Shown here one piece after another: positions 22,337 to 31,159 of a DNA stretch of 64,000 nt. The DNA lies in contig NZ_JABEPE010000006.1 of NCBI RefSeq assembly GCF_026788005.1, positions 154,699-218,698 of the forward strand, in the 5' to 3' direction. The position numbers were made by a program, and so were the translations under genes. This stretch comes from Alteromonas sp. a30 (lineage in GTDB: Bacteria; Pseudomonadota; Gammaproteobacteria; Enterobacterales; Alteromonadaceae). The notes beneath the pieces were generated by a model that worked only from the letters and a program-made list of their open reading frames with translations, ran no database searches and had not been told where the DNA came from. Numbering within the stretch: the stretch's first letter is position 1; each line of letters opens with the position of its first letter.

Positions 22337-22967
22337 TGTATTTCTCTACTAACTTTCGGGTATTGTCATCCGCGACTAATTCAGGTTTTTTATTCACTGT
22401 TTGAGTCGCGAGTTGTTTAACTGGTTTGTAACCTAGTTTGGTGCGGTTTTTCTTTATATGTTGAACAAACCTGTGAGTCCACTGAAAAGGGGTATGTAAT
22501 GCATCTGGTCGACCCATCCAATAGGCAATAAAGTCGCCAAGTTCTTCTTTATAATAATCCTTTTCAATGATTCCAACTAATTGTGCTAGATCTTGATACA
22601 ACGTGTCATTCGGTACCCAATTTACGTTCATCGACTGTTTGGATTGATGTAAATTTTGATAGTCATCGTCCGCTAAAACAAGTAGGGGTAAAAGCAATTT
22701 TTGCTTATTAAAAGATTTATCTTGTGGCACTTCTTCAATAAAACTCACTAACCCTTGTTGGAGTAACTCAATAATTAAGTTATTTAATTGGCGGCCTCGA
22801 GTATATTTTGTTTCTTTACTATTGAGTAAAGCTGAGAAGTGTTTGTAATTTAATTCTTTGGTGATACCTGTTATTTCATTGGCGCTCGGTCTAATCGCTA
22901 AGCAATAAAGCACTCTTGCATCATTACTGATATTGCCGGTTAATGCTTGTAATTCTGAATGATTCAT
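22317..22967 (-). CDS. DnaT-like primosomal protein
   Basis: A 216-residue protein. The N-terminal half looks like a winged-helix replication-protein domain (LNYKHFSALLNSKETKYTRGRQLNNLIIELLQQGLVSF). The C-terminal segment DFIAYWMGRPDALHTPFQWTHRFVQHIKKN resembles the DnaT ssDNA-binding region (FIxYW plus a conserved W). E. coli DnaT acts with PriA/PriB/DnaC in primosome assembly. It sits between mioC (4-base gap) and the DnaC-like gene (overlap), so all three are probably one operon. The match is remote. Confidence 0.65.
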   Translation of the reverse strand: MNHSELQALTGNISNDARVLYCLAIRPSANEITGITKELNYKHFSALLNSKETKYTRGRQLNNLIIELLQQGLVSFIEEVPQDKSFNKQKLLLPLLVLADDDYQNLHQSKQSMNVNWVPNDTLYQDLAQLVGIIEKDYYKEELGDFIAYWMGRPDALHTPFQWTHRFVQHIKKNRTKLGYKPVKQLATQTVNKKPELVADDNTRKLVEKYSGKHQR

Positions 22968-22971
22968 TAAT

Positions 22972-23418
22972 TTAGATGAGCTCTGGTTTCTCTACTAGCC
23001 ATTGTTCGAGCCATTCCACTGCGGCTTCTTCTGGCAATGGGTGTTCCAATACATCGATGTACAAAGGAGTATGAACCAATTTTGCATTTTGTTTCTGTAA
23101 TAAGGAAAGCAGCTGTTTCGAACCTTCACAGAAAGTGTCGTAGCTGGTATCACCTAAACCGACAATGGCAAATTTAACGTCTGATAAATTGGTATTTTTC
23201 AGTTGTTCTGCAAAAGGTTCAATATTATCAGGTAGATCTCCGGCACCATGGGTGGACGAACAGACAATCCATAATTTATCAAATGACATATCTTCCAGTT
23301 TTGGGTTTAAATGAATATGTACTTGGTGATTATGTTGTTCAAGCTTAGCTTTGAGTTCATCAGCAACGTATTCGGTTGCGCCTAACATAGAGCCAACAAT
23401 GATCTCGATATTTAGCAT
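22972..23418 (-). CDS. mioC: MioC-like flavodoxin
   Basis: A 148-residue FMN-binding flavodoxin. The FMN loop GSMLGATEYVADEL (about 9-22), SSTHGAGDLPDNIEPF and VGLGDTSYDTFCEGSKQL match MioC closely. MioC is an electron-transfer protein implicated in biotin synthesis in E. coli. mioC also neighbours oriC there, on the side away from gidA; here the same three-part neighbourhood is retained with two extra replication-type genes and the YHS gene between. Confidence 0.9.
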   Translation of the reverse strand: MLNIEIIVGSMLGATEYVADELKAKLEQHNHQVHIHLNPKLEDMSFDKLWIVCSSTHGAGDLPDNIEPFAEQLKNTNLSDVKFAIVGLGDTSYDTFCEGSKQLLSLLQKQNAKLVHTPLYIDVLEHPLPEEAAVEWLEQWLVEKPELI

Positions 23419-23486
23419 AGTGTTTAGATGTTATTTGGGAATTCGCCCATGATAACGCTGAATGCTATTTATATCTAAGGAAAGTA

Positions 23487-23529
23487 ATAGGCCACAGATT
23501 GGTATAGCTGGACTCAACCTGTGACCTAT
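23487..23529 (-). terminator. Long hairpin ending the FAD-enzyme operon
   Basis: A 15-nt stem with two mismatches (23487-23501 with 23515-23529) lies 22 bases past the FAD-enzyme stop. The following T run is weak, so it may be a processing or stabilising hairpin. Confidence 0.55.
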
Positions 23530-23550
23530 GCGGGGAAACGAAGATTGTGG

Positions 23551-25077
23551 TTATGCAACTAAATCGCGTTTTATCCCATGTGTGATGTGCTTGTGTAAAA
23601 CTGTGGCGCATTTGTGTGCGTGGCGAACGATAATATCCATAGCACTGGTAAATAGGAATTTACCGTTAGTGATTTCGCCTACAGCATAAATGGTGTTGCT
23701 GAAGTTACCGCTGTTATCAACAATATTGTGATATTGCTCACAAACATCAATGCCGCCGAATGGATGTTGTCTTACTAAGCCATCTTGTAATAGATTACGA
23801 AGCAATTGGGAGTCACACATGTTGGCATCTCTAGGGCTACCCGTAGCATAAATAACGGCGCCTGTTTCAACGCGTTGGCCATCATCAGTTGTGATAAATA
23901 GCTGATCGCCTTCTTTCGCGATTTCGCTGTTACCTGTAACAAACTGCAATTGACCAGAACGCACATACTCACGCATTTTTATAGCATTCTCGATTGGAAT
24001 TGAAATACGCATTGACATAGCAGATGCAAGCATTTCGTTCATAAACCAATCTTTTTCGCCATCTGGCAGCATGCCCCAAACATCAGCAAGTAGAGAATTT
24101 GTGTCATAAAGGACGGCTTGCCATCCACGCTTATGCTGTGCCATGTCAATTTCATAGCTTAAGAATTTCTCAAAATCTGTGATTGGTGGTGGTGGGAATA
24201 CTAATTCCTCTTCCATGTTGTCTGGGTTCTGAGCACGATAGCGCTCCATTTCTTTAAAGAATAAGTCAGAAAGATCCGTGATGTTAATGTCAGGATAATT
24301 TCGATTAATGAAATCCAGAGCTAAATACTGGTTTTTATAACGACCTTGTACACCTCGGACGCTAGGGAATAAACCACTTCGAGAATAAAGTGTTATCTTA
24401 CCTTTATGCCCATTCTCAATCATGCCGATAACTGCATCGATTGCACTTAAACGTGCGCCGATAACCGCTATATCTGCATCTTTTGGAATATTGTTAGTGA
24501 TATTATCCACAGGATAAGGTGAATGATAAATTTGTTTGTGATTAATTAATGCATCCGGGCTGAGTAGTGAAGTACCGCAGGCGATAACAGATTTATCAAC
24601 TTCATAATCAGCGCCAGAAATCGTGGAAACAATCACGGTTTCTGCTTCGTAGTTTTCTTTTAGGTTAACGACTTCGTCTTGAATAACATCAACTTTAATA
24701 TCAGCTTCTCGGGCTTTATTAACAACAGCATTAAATGTGTCCTGCATATACATGCCGAACAGCGGGCGAGGAGCGTAAGTATCTTCGTGGATTTCTAAGC
24801 CCGGATACTCTGGTTTCCATTTTTGTTGATTTTCATCCAACCACTTGAAGAAGTCGCCTGGGCGATCCTTTAATGCAGTGATGTAACCTGCTTTTGTGTT
24901 TAAAAGGTTAGACTTGGCATCTGATTGATAAGCGTTACCAGGACCAATCTCAGGTAATTTTTCAAAAACCATAAAATGAAGATTATCTGTGGATTCCTTG
25001 TTGCACTCATTAATAAATGATTCGATAAATGCGATGCATGATGCACCACCACCAACTATTGCGATTTTTTTGCCCAT
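23551..25077 (-). CDS. FAD/NAD(P)-binding protein, HpyO-type
   Basis: A 508-residue flavoprotein with two Rossmann motifs: IAIVGGGASCIAFIES near residue 4 (FAD) and DIAVIGARLSAIDAVIGMI near 195 (NAD(P)). The overall pattern (YQSDAKSNLLNTKAGYITA, then ALDFINRNYPDI and ATGSPRDANM) fits the FAD-NAD(P)-binding family typified by HpyO-like hydroxylases and L-ornithine N-monooxygenase relatives. The substrate is unknown. It is the last gene of the TetR-linked operon, eight bases after the CoA-transferase gene, and probably performs an oxidation of the same compound. Confidence 0.75.
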   Translation of the reverse strand: MGKKIAIVGGGASCIAFIESFINECNKESTDNLHFMVFEKLPEIGPGNAYQSDAKSNLLNTKAGYITALKDRPGDFFKWLDENQQKWKPEYPGLEIHEDTYAPRPLFGMYMQDTFNAVVNKAREADIKVDVIQDEVVNLKENYEAETVIVSTISGADYEVDKSVIACGTSLLSPDALINHKQIYHSPYPVDNITNNIPKDADIAVIGARLSAIDAVIGMIENGHKGKITLYSRSGLFPSVRGVQGRYKNQYLALDFINRNYPDINITDLSDLFFKEMERYRAQNPDNMEEELVFPPPPITDFEKFLSYEIDMAQHKRGWQAVLYDTNSLLADVWGMLPDGEKDWFMNEMLASAMSMRISIPIENAIKMREYVRSGQLQFVTGNSEIAKEGDQLFITTDDGQRVETGAVIYATGSPRDANMCDSQLLRNLLQDGLVRQHPFGGIDVCEQYHNIVDNSGNFSNTIYAVGEITNGKFLFTSAMDIIVRHAHKCATVLHKHITHGIKRDLVA

Positions 25078-25085
25078 TTTGAAAC

Positions 25086-26558
25086 CTATACTAAGTTAAT
25101 TTTTTTTAATGAAGGAGATATTGAAATCGGGTAGTCAATTTGTGCTGTGACCTCAGCTATTGAAACCCCAGGTGCAATTTCAATCAGTTCTAATCCATCT
25201 CTGGATAGGTTAAAAACGGCTCTTTCCGTTATAACAAGGATCTCTTTATTAGCGAACAACGAGTGACTGGTGTCGACCGTTATTTGCTGTACCTCACTGA
25301 CGAATTTTTTAACTTTGCCTTCATTGATTATCTGTAATTCACCGTTGTTTTCTTGTAATTTCAAACCTGCTGTTGTCATCGTGCCGCAAAGCACAATCTT
25401 CTTAGCTGATTGCGCAATATTGATGAAACCGCCTGCGCCGGTTTGTTTTTTACCAAACATGCTGGAGTTCAATCTTCCGTGGGCATCTATTTCCCCAAAT
25501 CCGAGGAATGCCACATCAATGCCACCACCATCGTAGAAAGTAAAAAGGTCGGCTTGATCAATAACAGCGTCAGGGTTATCTGAAGCTCCGAATGACAATT
25601 CATATAGCGGTGTGCCATTGAATAATCCGGATTCAACTGTTAATGAATTTTCGCCAAAATCGTTGTTTAATTGTTCACCAATCAAAGCCGGAATACCGAT
25701 ACCTAAGTTGATACAGTTTTTGCCTTCTGGCATTTCTTTGATGGCACGATTAAGAACCAATCTTTTTTCTAGTGGGATAGTGTTATCCGTTTCTTTGTTG
25801 GCAGACTCTAAAATTCCGTATGATGAAGGATGATTTGCTTCATCATCACAGACCGTTACGTAGTCAACCATAACTGCTGGTATTTGAACTTGATTAGGGG
25901 GGATTTTATCCACAAGCTTTTTCACCTGAACGGCTACTTTACCGCCATAGCGCTTTGCCGCCATCGCTTGGATCATTGCGTCATGATAGGCATCTTCATC
26001 TTCCATTGAGATGTTGCCTTTCGCATCGCTATAGGTTCCTCGCAGAATTGTGAAATCCACTTTTTGGCTAGGATAGAACATATATTCTTCACCCATAAAA
26101 GTGGTTTTTTGCACAATTGGTTTCGCGCCTTGTGTTAAACATCCACCATCAACATCAGGGTCAACAAATGAGCTAAGTCCAACTTTGGTTAGCACACCCG
26201 GTGATCCAGAAGCGATTTCTCTGAACAAATGACTGACCGTACCCATTGGCCAGTTATGTCCTTCAAGTTGTCCTTCTCTTGCTGCTTTGGAAAGTTCAGG
26301 ACAGAAACCCCAAAAGCCTCCAATTGCCTGTTTAACCATGCCTTTGGCAGCGAGTCGATCTAAGCCTTTTCCGGCTTTATCGCCTGCGCCAGAGGCAAAT
26401 AGCAAATTAAGTGACTTTGGGTGTCCTGTACTTTCAAACCTTGCTTGCAGCGCCTCAGTATAAAGGTCTGGATGCCCACAACATCCGAATCCTCCAGGAA
26501 TGACTGTTGCGTTATCAAATATCATTTCTGCAATTTCTGAAGCGGCTACAATTTGCAT
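25086..26558 (-). CDS. Fused two-subunit acyl-CoA transferase
   Basis: A 490-residue family I CoA-transferase in which the alpha-like (about 1-240) and beta-like (about 265-490) halves are joined. The GIGIP segment (286-290) and the catalytic glutamate E309 in TVESGLFNG are present, so it should pass CoA between acyl-CoA and a free acid through a glutamyl-CoA intermediate. Acetate/propionate CoA-transferases and 3-oxoacid CoA-transferases have this layout. AGGAG precedes the ATG. In this operon it would activate or deactivate an organic acid; which one is not determinable. Confidence 0.85.
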   Translation of the reverse strand: MQIVAASEIAEMIFDNATVIPGGFGCCGHPDLYTEALQARFESTGHPKSLNLLFASGAGDKAGKGLDRLAAKGMVKQAIGGFWGFCPELSKAAREGQLEGHNWPMGTVSHLFREIASGSPGVLTKVGLSSFVDPDVDGGCLTQGAKPIVQKTTFMGEEYMFYPSQKVDFTILRGTYSDAKGNISMEDEDAYHDAMIQAMAAKRYGGKVAVQVKKLVDKIPPNQVQIPAVMVDYVTVCDDEANHPSSYGILESANKETDNTIPLEKRLVLNRAIKEMPEGKNCINLGIGIPALIGEQLNNDFGENSLTVESGLFNGTPLYELSFGASDNPDAVIDQADLFTFYDGGGIDVAFLGFGEIDAHGRLNSSMFGKKQTGAGGFINIAQSAKKIVLCGTMTTAGLKLQENNGELQIINEGKVKKFVSEVQQITVDTSHSLFANKEILVITERAVFNLSRDGLELIEIAPGVSIAEVTAQIDYPISISPSLKKINLV

Positions 26559-26563
26559 AGGTT

Positions 26564-26962
26564 TTACTCCTGTAACTGTTTTACTGGTACGTAGCGTGAT
26601 GCCAAAATCACACAGCCATTCTTAGATGACATGCTGTGGCAGGTGCCTGGCGCACGAACAACCAAATGACCTGGTGTGAATGTTTGGCCGTTCTCGATGT
26701 AGTCACCTTGAAGTACAAGTACCGTTTCAAAGCCCATATGAACGTGTCCAGGTGTATATGAGCCTGGCTCATATCGTAAGAAAGCCATGTCAGCACCATT
26801 CGGATCTTCTTGTGTTTGGTCGAAGATAACTGAAATTTCAACGCCTTCACGGAAACCAGGCATATAAGGGGCCCATTCCAAATCTGCTGGAATTTCCATG
26901 TCAGTATCGAAGCCAAGCTTCAAAATGCGATCTCTTGATTCTGGTGGAACTTTAAACTCCAT
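26564..26962 (-). CDS. Cupin-domain protein (ChrR-like)
   Basis: A 132-residue single cupin. Metal ligands are visible: H73, H75 and E79 in GHVHMGFE, and H109 in GTCHSM. Such small cupins can be dioxygenases, isomerases or sensors; ChrR-type cupins bind zinc. Its start overlaps the end of the tautomerase gene by 11 bases, with GGAG upstream, and the CoA-transferase follows after five bases. Co-translation points to a role in the same pathway. The chemistry is unknown. Confidence 0.8.
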   Translation of the reverse strand: MEFKVPPESRDRILKLGFDTDMEIPADLEWAPYMPGFREGVEISVIFDQTQEDPNGADMAFLRYEPGSYTPGHVHMGFETVLVLQGDYIENGQTFTPGHLVVRAPGTCHSMSSKNGCVILASRYVPVKQLQE

Positions 26963-27359
26963 CAGGGTTCTCCTCTTTATTCAATTTACGTTGTAGTTGC
27001 GTTTCGCCGTTATATCCCCAGCTATCACCGGCAACGTCTTGGATGACGATGTAGTTTGGGTTATTTTCTGGAATCTGAAGCTCGTCTTTGAGGTATCCCC
27101 AGACGTGCTCTAGCCAAAGCGTTTTTTCTTCAGGTGTATTAGTTCCTGCTGTTACGTAGATAGTTAACGTAATCATCTGTGTATCTATCATGGCGTTTCC
27201 TGCACTGAACCAAGTGCTAGGAGCATCAGACATAATGACGTTAGTTACTTGCGGGTCTTTTTTGAGAAACTCCGCGGTGTATTGCATTAGTCGACTTGCA
27301 ATCGTGGCTTTTTGTGGCTCACTGATTGGCTTATTACTTGAAAAGACGAGATTAGGCAT
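26952..27359 (-). CDS. Tautomerase-superfamily protein
   Basis: A 135-residue protein starting MPNLVF, so processing would expose the N-terminal proline used as catalytic base in the 4-oxalocrotonate tautomerase/MIF superfamily. The length corresponds to two beta-alpha-beta units, as in long 4-OT or MIF-like members. It could interconvert keto and enol forms of an intermediate in the operon's pathway. AGGA lies nine bases before the ATG. Sequence similarity to characterised members is weak. Confidence 0.7.
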   Translation of the reverse strand: MPNLVFSSNKPISEPQKATIASRLMQYTAEFLKKDPQVTNVIMSDAPSTWFSAGNAMIDTQMITLTIYVTAGTNTPEEKTLWLEHVWGYLKDELQIPENNPNYIVIQDVAGDSWGYNGETQLQRKLNKEENPDGV

Positions 27360-27390
27360 TAATAATCATCCTGTTTGGTTATTTGAAAAT

Positions 27391-27918
27391 TTATTTGCTG
27401 GATAACCCATACCAATAAAGTGGCCATTTGTTAGGGGAACCTACGTTATTGATTAGCGAAGCAACGCCAACCAAGAAAATGGCTCCTAACAACACTGGGA
27501 ATACGAGGAAGTCGAATCCGTAGCCATCGGCTCCTGCTCCTGCTATGAGAACTACGATGGGGTTTGCTCCTGCTGGGGGATGAACAACTCTGAAAAATTG
27601 CATTGCAGCAACAGATAATCCAACGGATGCGGCCACTACAACCATGTCGTTTCCTAGCGTATACAGGGCAACTAGGCCAATAAGGGTAGAAACAAAGTGA
27701 CCACCGATAACATTTCTCGGTTGCGCAAGAGGAGATGCCGAAGCGGCAAATAAGATGACACACGTAGCACCAAAAGGAGCCATTAATAGAGGTTGATCCA
27801 CAAGTTTGGTTAATAGGCTTAACCCTAAAATACCTATGAATCCTCCGACGAAACCTCTGATTAAGTCGGTTGATGTGGGTTTAGGTGGTAATGCACCGCC
27901 ACCAGAAAGCTTACCCAT
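27391..27918 (-). CDS. HPP-family integral membrane protein
   Basis: A 175-residue protein with about four transmembrane segments and the family motif HPPAGANP (about 112-119). The PFGATCVILFAASASPLAQPRNVIGGH segment is also typical. Some HPP proteins are linked to nitrite transport in photosynthetic organisms; most are uncharacterised. It is the first gene of the leftward operon, with AGGAG before the ATG, and probably moves the operon's substrate or an ion across the membrane. Confidence 0.8.
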   Translation of the reverse strand: MGKLSGGGALPPKPTSTDLIRGFVGGFIGILGLSLLTKLVDQPLLMAPFGATCVILFAASASPLAQPRNVIGGHFVSTLIGLVALYTLGNDMVVVAASVGLSVAAMQFFRVVHPPAGANPIVVLIAGAGADGYGFDFLVFPVLLGAIFLVGVASLINNVGSPNKWPLYWYGLSSK

Positions 27919-27999
27919 GTACTTATCTCCTCATAATTAAAAAATATTAAAGCTACTGATTCAGTTCGCTCCGAATAGGAGTGAGCTTAAATTTCAAGG

Positions 28000-28040
28000 G
28001 AACAGACCTGTACTGCTTTATAAAAGTTACAGATCTGTTC
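28000..28040. promoter_or_regulatory. Paired palindromic operator of the TetR regulator
   Basis: GAACAGACCTGTA (28000-28012) and TACAGATCTGTTC (28028-28040) form an inverted repeat with one mismatch. Each copy is also close to the perfect palindrome GAACAGATCTGTTC. A TTTATAA element lies between them. The site sits between tetR and the divergent five-gene operon, so one repressor could control both. Binding is inferred. Confidence 0.75.
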
Positions 28041-28073
28041 ACTTCCCTGCAATGTGATGTACAGGAGCAAAAA

Positions 28074-28619
28074 ATGAGCGTTTATGAAAAAGTTTTGGAT
28101 ACGGCTGAGTCTTTATTTAACCGTCGTGGGTATACCGCTGTTGGTATCGATTTAATTCGGGATGAAGCTGGCATATCGAAGACAACTATATATCGTCATT
28201 TTTCAAGTAAAGCGGTGTTAATTGAGCATGTTTTAAAAAGACGGCATAAGCGCTTTCATGATTCTATTGCTCAAGCTTTGAGTGCAGAAGTTGGAATTAG
28301 TGGGAAGATTGAAGCTTTAATTAATTGGCATTTTGATTGGTTTAATTCTGAACATTTTGAAGGTTGTATGTTTATGCATGCTTTATCAGAATTTAAACAA
28401 CAAGATGCTGTAATTAAAGGAGTTTCACAAGATCATAAGGAATGGCTTTTTGATGTTATCTACGATCTTCTTGGTGAAAAAAATAGTGAATACCAACATA
28501 AAGCAGAGTTAATGATGACGTTTTTAGAGGGAATGATTATTCGCGCTGAATTTAAAACTTTGCGTTTGTCAAAACAAGAGTGTGTTGACCAAATGTGTAG
28601 AATTGCTTTTTACTCTTAA
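28074..28619 (+). CDS. TetR/AcrR-family transcriptional regulator
   Basis: A 181-residue repressor-type protein. The ATG at 28074 (MSVYEKVLDTAESLFNRRGY) has AGGAG seven bases upstream; the longer open frame from 27981 would begin before the operator and is rejected. The DNA-binding helix-turn-helix is at about 25-50 (IDLIRDEAGISKTTIYRHFSSK). The C-terminal ligand domain (WHFDWFNSEHFEGCMFMHALSEF) is of the common TetR_C type; the inducer is unknown. It is divergent from the HPP-tautomerase-cupin-CoA-transferase-FAD operon with paired palindromes between. Confidence 0.92.
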   Translation: MSVYEKVLDTAESLFNRRGYTAVGIDLIRDEAGISKTTIYRHFSSKAVLIEHVLKRRHKRFHDSIAQALSAEVGISGKIEALINWHFDWFNSEHFEGCMFMHALSEFKQQDAVIKGVSQDHKEWLFDVIYDLLGEKNSEYQHKAELMMTFLEGMIIRAEFKTLRLSKQECVDQMCRIAFYS

Positions 28620-29234
28620 AAATTAAATACCCTACTTTGAGTGGGGGATAGGTTTAAAAAGTGTCCTTGGAATAATTTTAAATTTACTAAGCTGCGAGAC
28701 ATATTTGAAAAACTAATTTATACATAAAGCTTTCCTTATGAATCGATAATTAGCCGAGTTTTCGATGTTAATAAATAGTAAATAAACCCCCCTTTTGTAA
28801 AGATATTCTTACGGAATTTTCTTTTATACGGTTAAAAAAGTACGCGAAATCTTAGTGGGAGTTACATTTTCACCACCATAAAACCGAGATAGTGAAAAAT
28901 ATTTCCTTGTCAGTTTTATCTTGTATGAAAGAATTTATAAAATTGTGATAACTACGTTATTTTTCTGAAACAAATTGTCTTAACCTATTGAATATAATAT
29001 ATAAAATTCATTATAGAGGGATGTTAAGAGGCTTTTATTTGATATTTATTCTTCTACGGCAAGAACCGAAGTTTCAGAGGGAATGATCTAATTGTGTCTG
29101 GTTGAAAAGGTAAACCTTGGGGTATTTGCTCATAAATATTAAAAAATTTACAAATTTGTTTGAAGTTTGGTAGTGGTTCACATTTTTTTGAGGGAATGGA
29201 CGATAGAGTCAGGCTGAAATAGAACGATATGAAG
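28620..29234. other. AT-rich non-coding gap, nothing recognised
   Basis: This 615-base gap lies between the converging tetR and mnmE genes. I see no convincing open frame, tRNA, strong terminator or repeat. A motif GAGGGAATG occurs twice (near 29078 and 29190), without evident meaning. Confidence 0.5.
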
Positions 29235-30605
29235 CTATTTACCGATACAAAACGAAGTAAATATTTTACCTAATAGGTCGTCAGACGTGAATTCACCCGT
29301 AATTTCAGATAAAGATTGTTGGGCTATTCTAAGTTCCTCTGCAAGTAATTCGCCTGCCATAGCACTTAATAGTTGTTCTTGACCAAGCAAAACATGCTGC
29401 TGGGCACGTTCCAAAGCATCTAAGTGCCGTCTTCTTGCCATAAACTGCCCTTCAACACCGCCAGTGAATCCCATACGTTGCTTCAGGTGATTTTTGAGTA
29501 ACTCTATTCCGGTTTCATCCTTAGCAGAAAGGGTGATAGTTGGATGGGCTCGGTTTTCTGTGATTGCGACTGTTTCACCAGAAAGGTCTGCTTTGTTTCT
29601 CACTACTGTCATCGGCGGAAGTGAGTGGATATCGTGTTGTTGATCTAAAAACGGGAGCTGAATTTCGTCATTTATGCCAGTGTTTGTACTGTCTTGAATG
29701 AAAAGTAACAAATCGGCATTTTTAATTTCTTGCCAAGCTCGTTCAATACCAATTTGTTCTACTTTGTCTGGGCTTTCACGTAAACCAGCAGTATCAATAA
29801 TATGAAGGGGCATACCATCAATATGAATATGTTCTTTAAGCACGTCACGGGTTGTACCTTCGATATCAGTTACAATTGCAGCTTCATATCCGGCAAGTGC
29901 ATTGAGCAAGCTGGATTTGCCTGCATTGGGCTTACCCGCAATAACAACATGCATTCCTTCTTGCATCAGTGAGCCTTGTTTCGCTTTGGCAAGAGTTGCT
30001 TCAAGCTGTTCAATAATGTCGGTTAGGTCATCTTGGATTTTTGTATCTGATAGGAAATCGATTTCTTCTTCAGGAAAATCGATAGCCGCTTCTACATACA
30101 TTCTTAGGTGTGTGATTTGATCGACAAGGTCCTGAACGTATTTTGAGAAGGCGCCTTGCATTGAGAGTAGGGCACTTTTGGCCGCTTGTTCTGAATTAGC
30201 GTTGATTAAGTCGGATATGGCTTCAGCTTGTGCAAGGTCAAGCTTGTCATTCAAAAAGGCGCGCTCACTAAATTCCCCTGGATTAGCCAATCGTACTTTT
30301 TCCACTGATAACACTTGTTTAAGCAGAATATCGAGTATGACAGGGCCGCCGTGTCCTTGAAGTTCAACGACATCTTCGCCAGTGAATGAATGCGGAGCTT
30401 TAAAATAAATGGCGATACCCTGATCGATGATTTCGCCGTTGGAATCTTGAAAGTTTGCGTAATCGGCCTGACGAGGCTTAGGCAAATAGCCGAGTATAGT
30501 ATTTGCTACTTCTTTCGCGTGAGGGCCCGAAATGCGAATAATACCGACGCCTGCTTTTCCGGGAGCCGTGGCTTGTGCGGCAATAGTATCGATAGATTGA
30601 TTCAT
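29235..30605 (-). CDS. mnmE: tRNA modification GTPase MnmE
   Basis: A K+-activated GTPase working with MnmG on wobble-uridine modification. It is 456 residues. The N-terminal folate-binding domain ([10 protein letters not shown]) is followed by the G domain with [42 protein letters not shown] and NKAD. The C-terminal tetrad FCIGK carries the catalytic cysteine. The usual close link to yidC is interrupted by yajQ. Confidence 0.98.
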   Translation of the reverse strand: MNQSIDTIAAQATAPGKAGVGIIRISGPHAKEVANTILGYLPKPRQADYANFQDSNGEIIDQGIAIYFKAPHSFTGEDVVELQGHGGPVILDILLKQVLSVEKVRLANPGEFSERAFLNDKLDLAQAEAISDLINANSEQAAKSALLSMQGAFSKYVQDLVDQITHLRMYVEAAIDFPEEEIDFLSDTKIQDDLTDIIEQLEATLAKAKQGSLMQEGMHVVIAGKPNAGKSSLLNALAGYEAAIVTDIEGTTRDVLKEHIHIDGMPLHIIDTAGLRESPDKVEQIGIERAWQEIKNADLLLFIQDSTNTGINDEIQLPFLDQQHDIHSLPPMTVVRNKADLSGETVAITENRAHPTITLSAKDETGIELLKNHLKQRMGFTGGVEGQFMARRRHLDALERAQQHVLLGQEQLLSAMAGELLAEELRIAQQSLSEITGEFTSDDLLGKIFTSFCIGK

Positions 30606-30650
30606 AATTCCCGCACTCCACTTATTCTGTGCAACTTCACTTCTTAAGAG

Positions 30651-31133
30651 TTAGTCCCTAAAGTTTTCGTATTGAAAAGGTTGTCCAAGTTCAGCAGATT
30701 TTAGCAGTGCGATACATTCTTGAAGATCATCTCGTTTCTTGCCCGTTACACGAACTTGCTCGCCTTGTATCTGTGCTTGAACTTTTAGCTTGGCGTCTTT
30801 AATGGTTTTCACAATCTTTTTCGCCATCGGCTGATCAATACCTTGTTTGAAGGTAATAGCCTGCTTGTAAGTTTTACCGCTATGTTCGATGCTGCCAAGA
30901 TCCATTGCAGATGTATCAACGCCACGTTTTACGCATTTACTACGCAGAATATCTTGCATCTGCTGGAGTTGGAAATCTGCTTCAGCACTCATGTTTACTA
31001 CGTTTTCATTACGTTCAAATGTTGCCGCTACACCGCGAAAGTCGAAACGTGTTTCGATTTCACGGTTAGCATTGTCGACAGCATTTTGTAGTTCGGGTAA
31101 TTCAATTTCTGAAATAATGTCGAATGAAGGCAT
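30651..31133 (-). CDS. yajQ: YajQ-family nucleotide-binding protein
   Basis: A 160-residue protein ([32 protein letters not shown]) with the two-domain YajQ fold. Some members bind cyclic di-GMP or nucleic acids; the general role is unsettled. A GTG one codon upstream of the ATG is possible, with GAGGA further upstream. It lies between mnmE and yidC and is probably part of that transcript, an uncommon position for yajQ. Confidence 0.93.
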   Translation of the reverse strand: MPSFDIISEIELPELQNAVDNANREIETRFDFRGVAATFERNENVVNMSAEADFQLQQMQDILRSKCVKRGVDTSAMDLGSIEHSGKTYKQAITFKQGIDQPMAKKIVKTIKDAKLKVQAQIQGEQVRVTGKKRDDLQECIALLKSAELGQPFQYENFRD

Positions 31134-31159
31134 CACTCTGTTCCTCTAAATTCTTTTGT

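Noticed and set aside
27981..28073. N-terminal extension of the TetR regulator
   Set aside because: It would translate through the operator; the ATG at 28074 has AGGAG and matches the family start.
28620..29234. Promoter-like matches in the AT-rich gap
   Set aside because: Several TATAAT-like strings occur as expected by base composition; none has a convincing -35 partner or a gene downstream.
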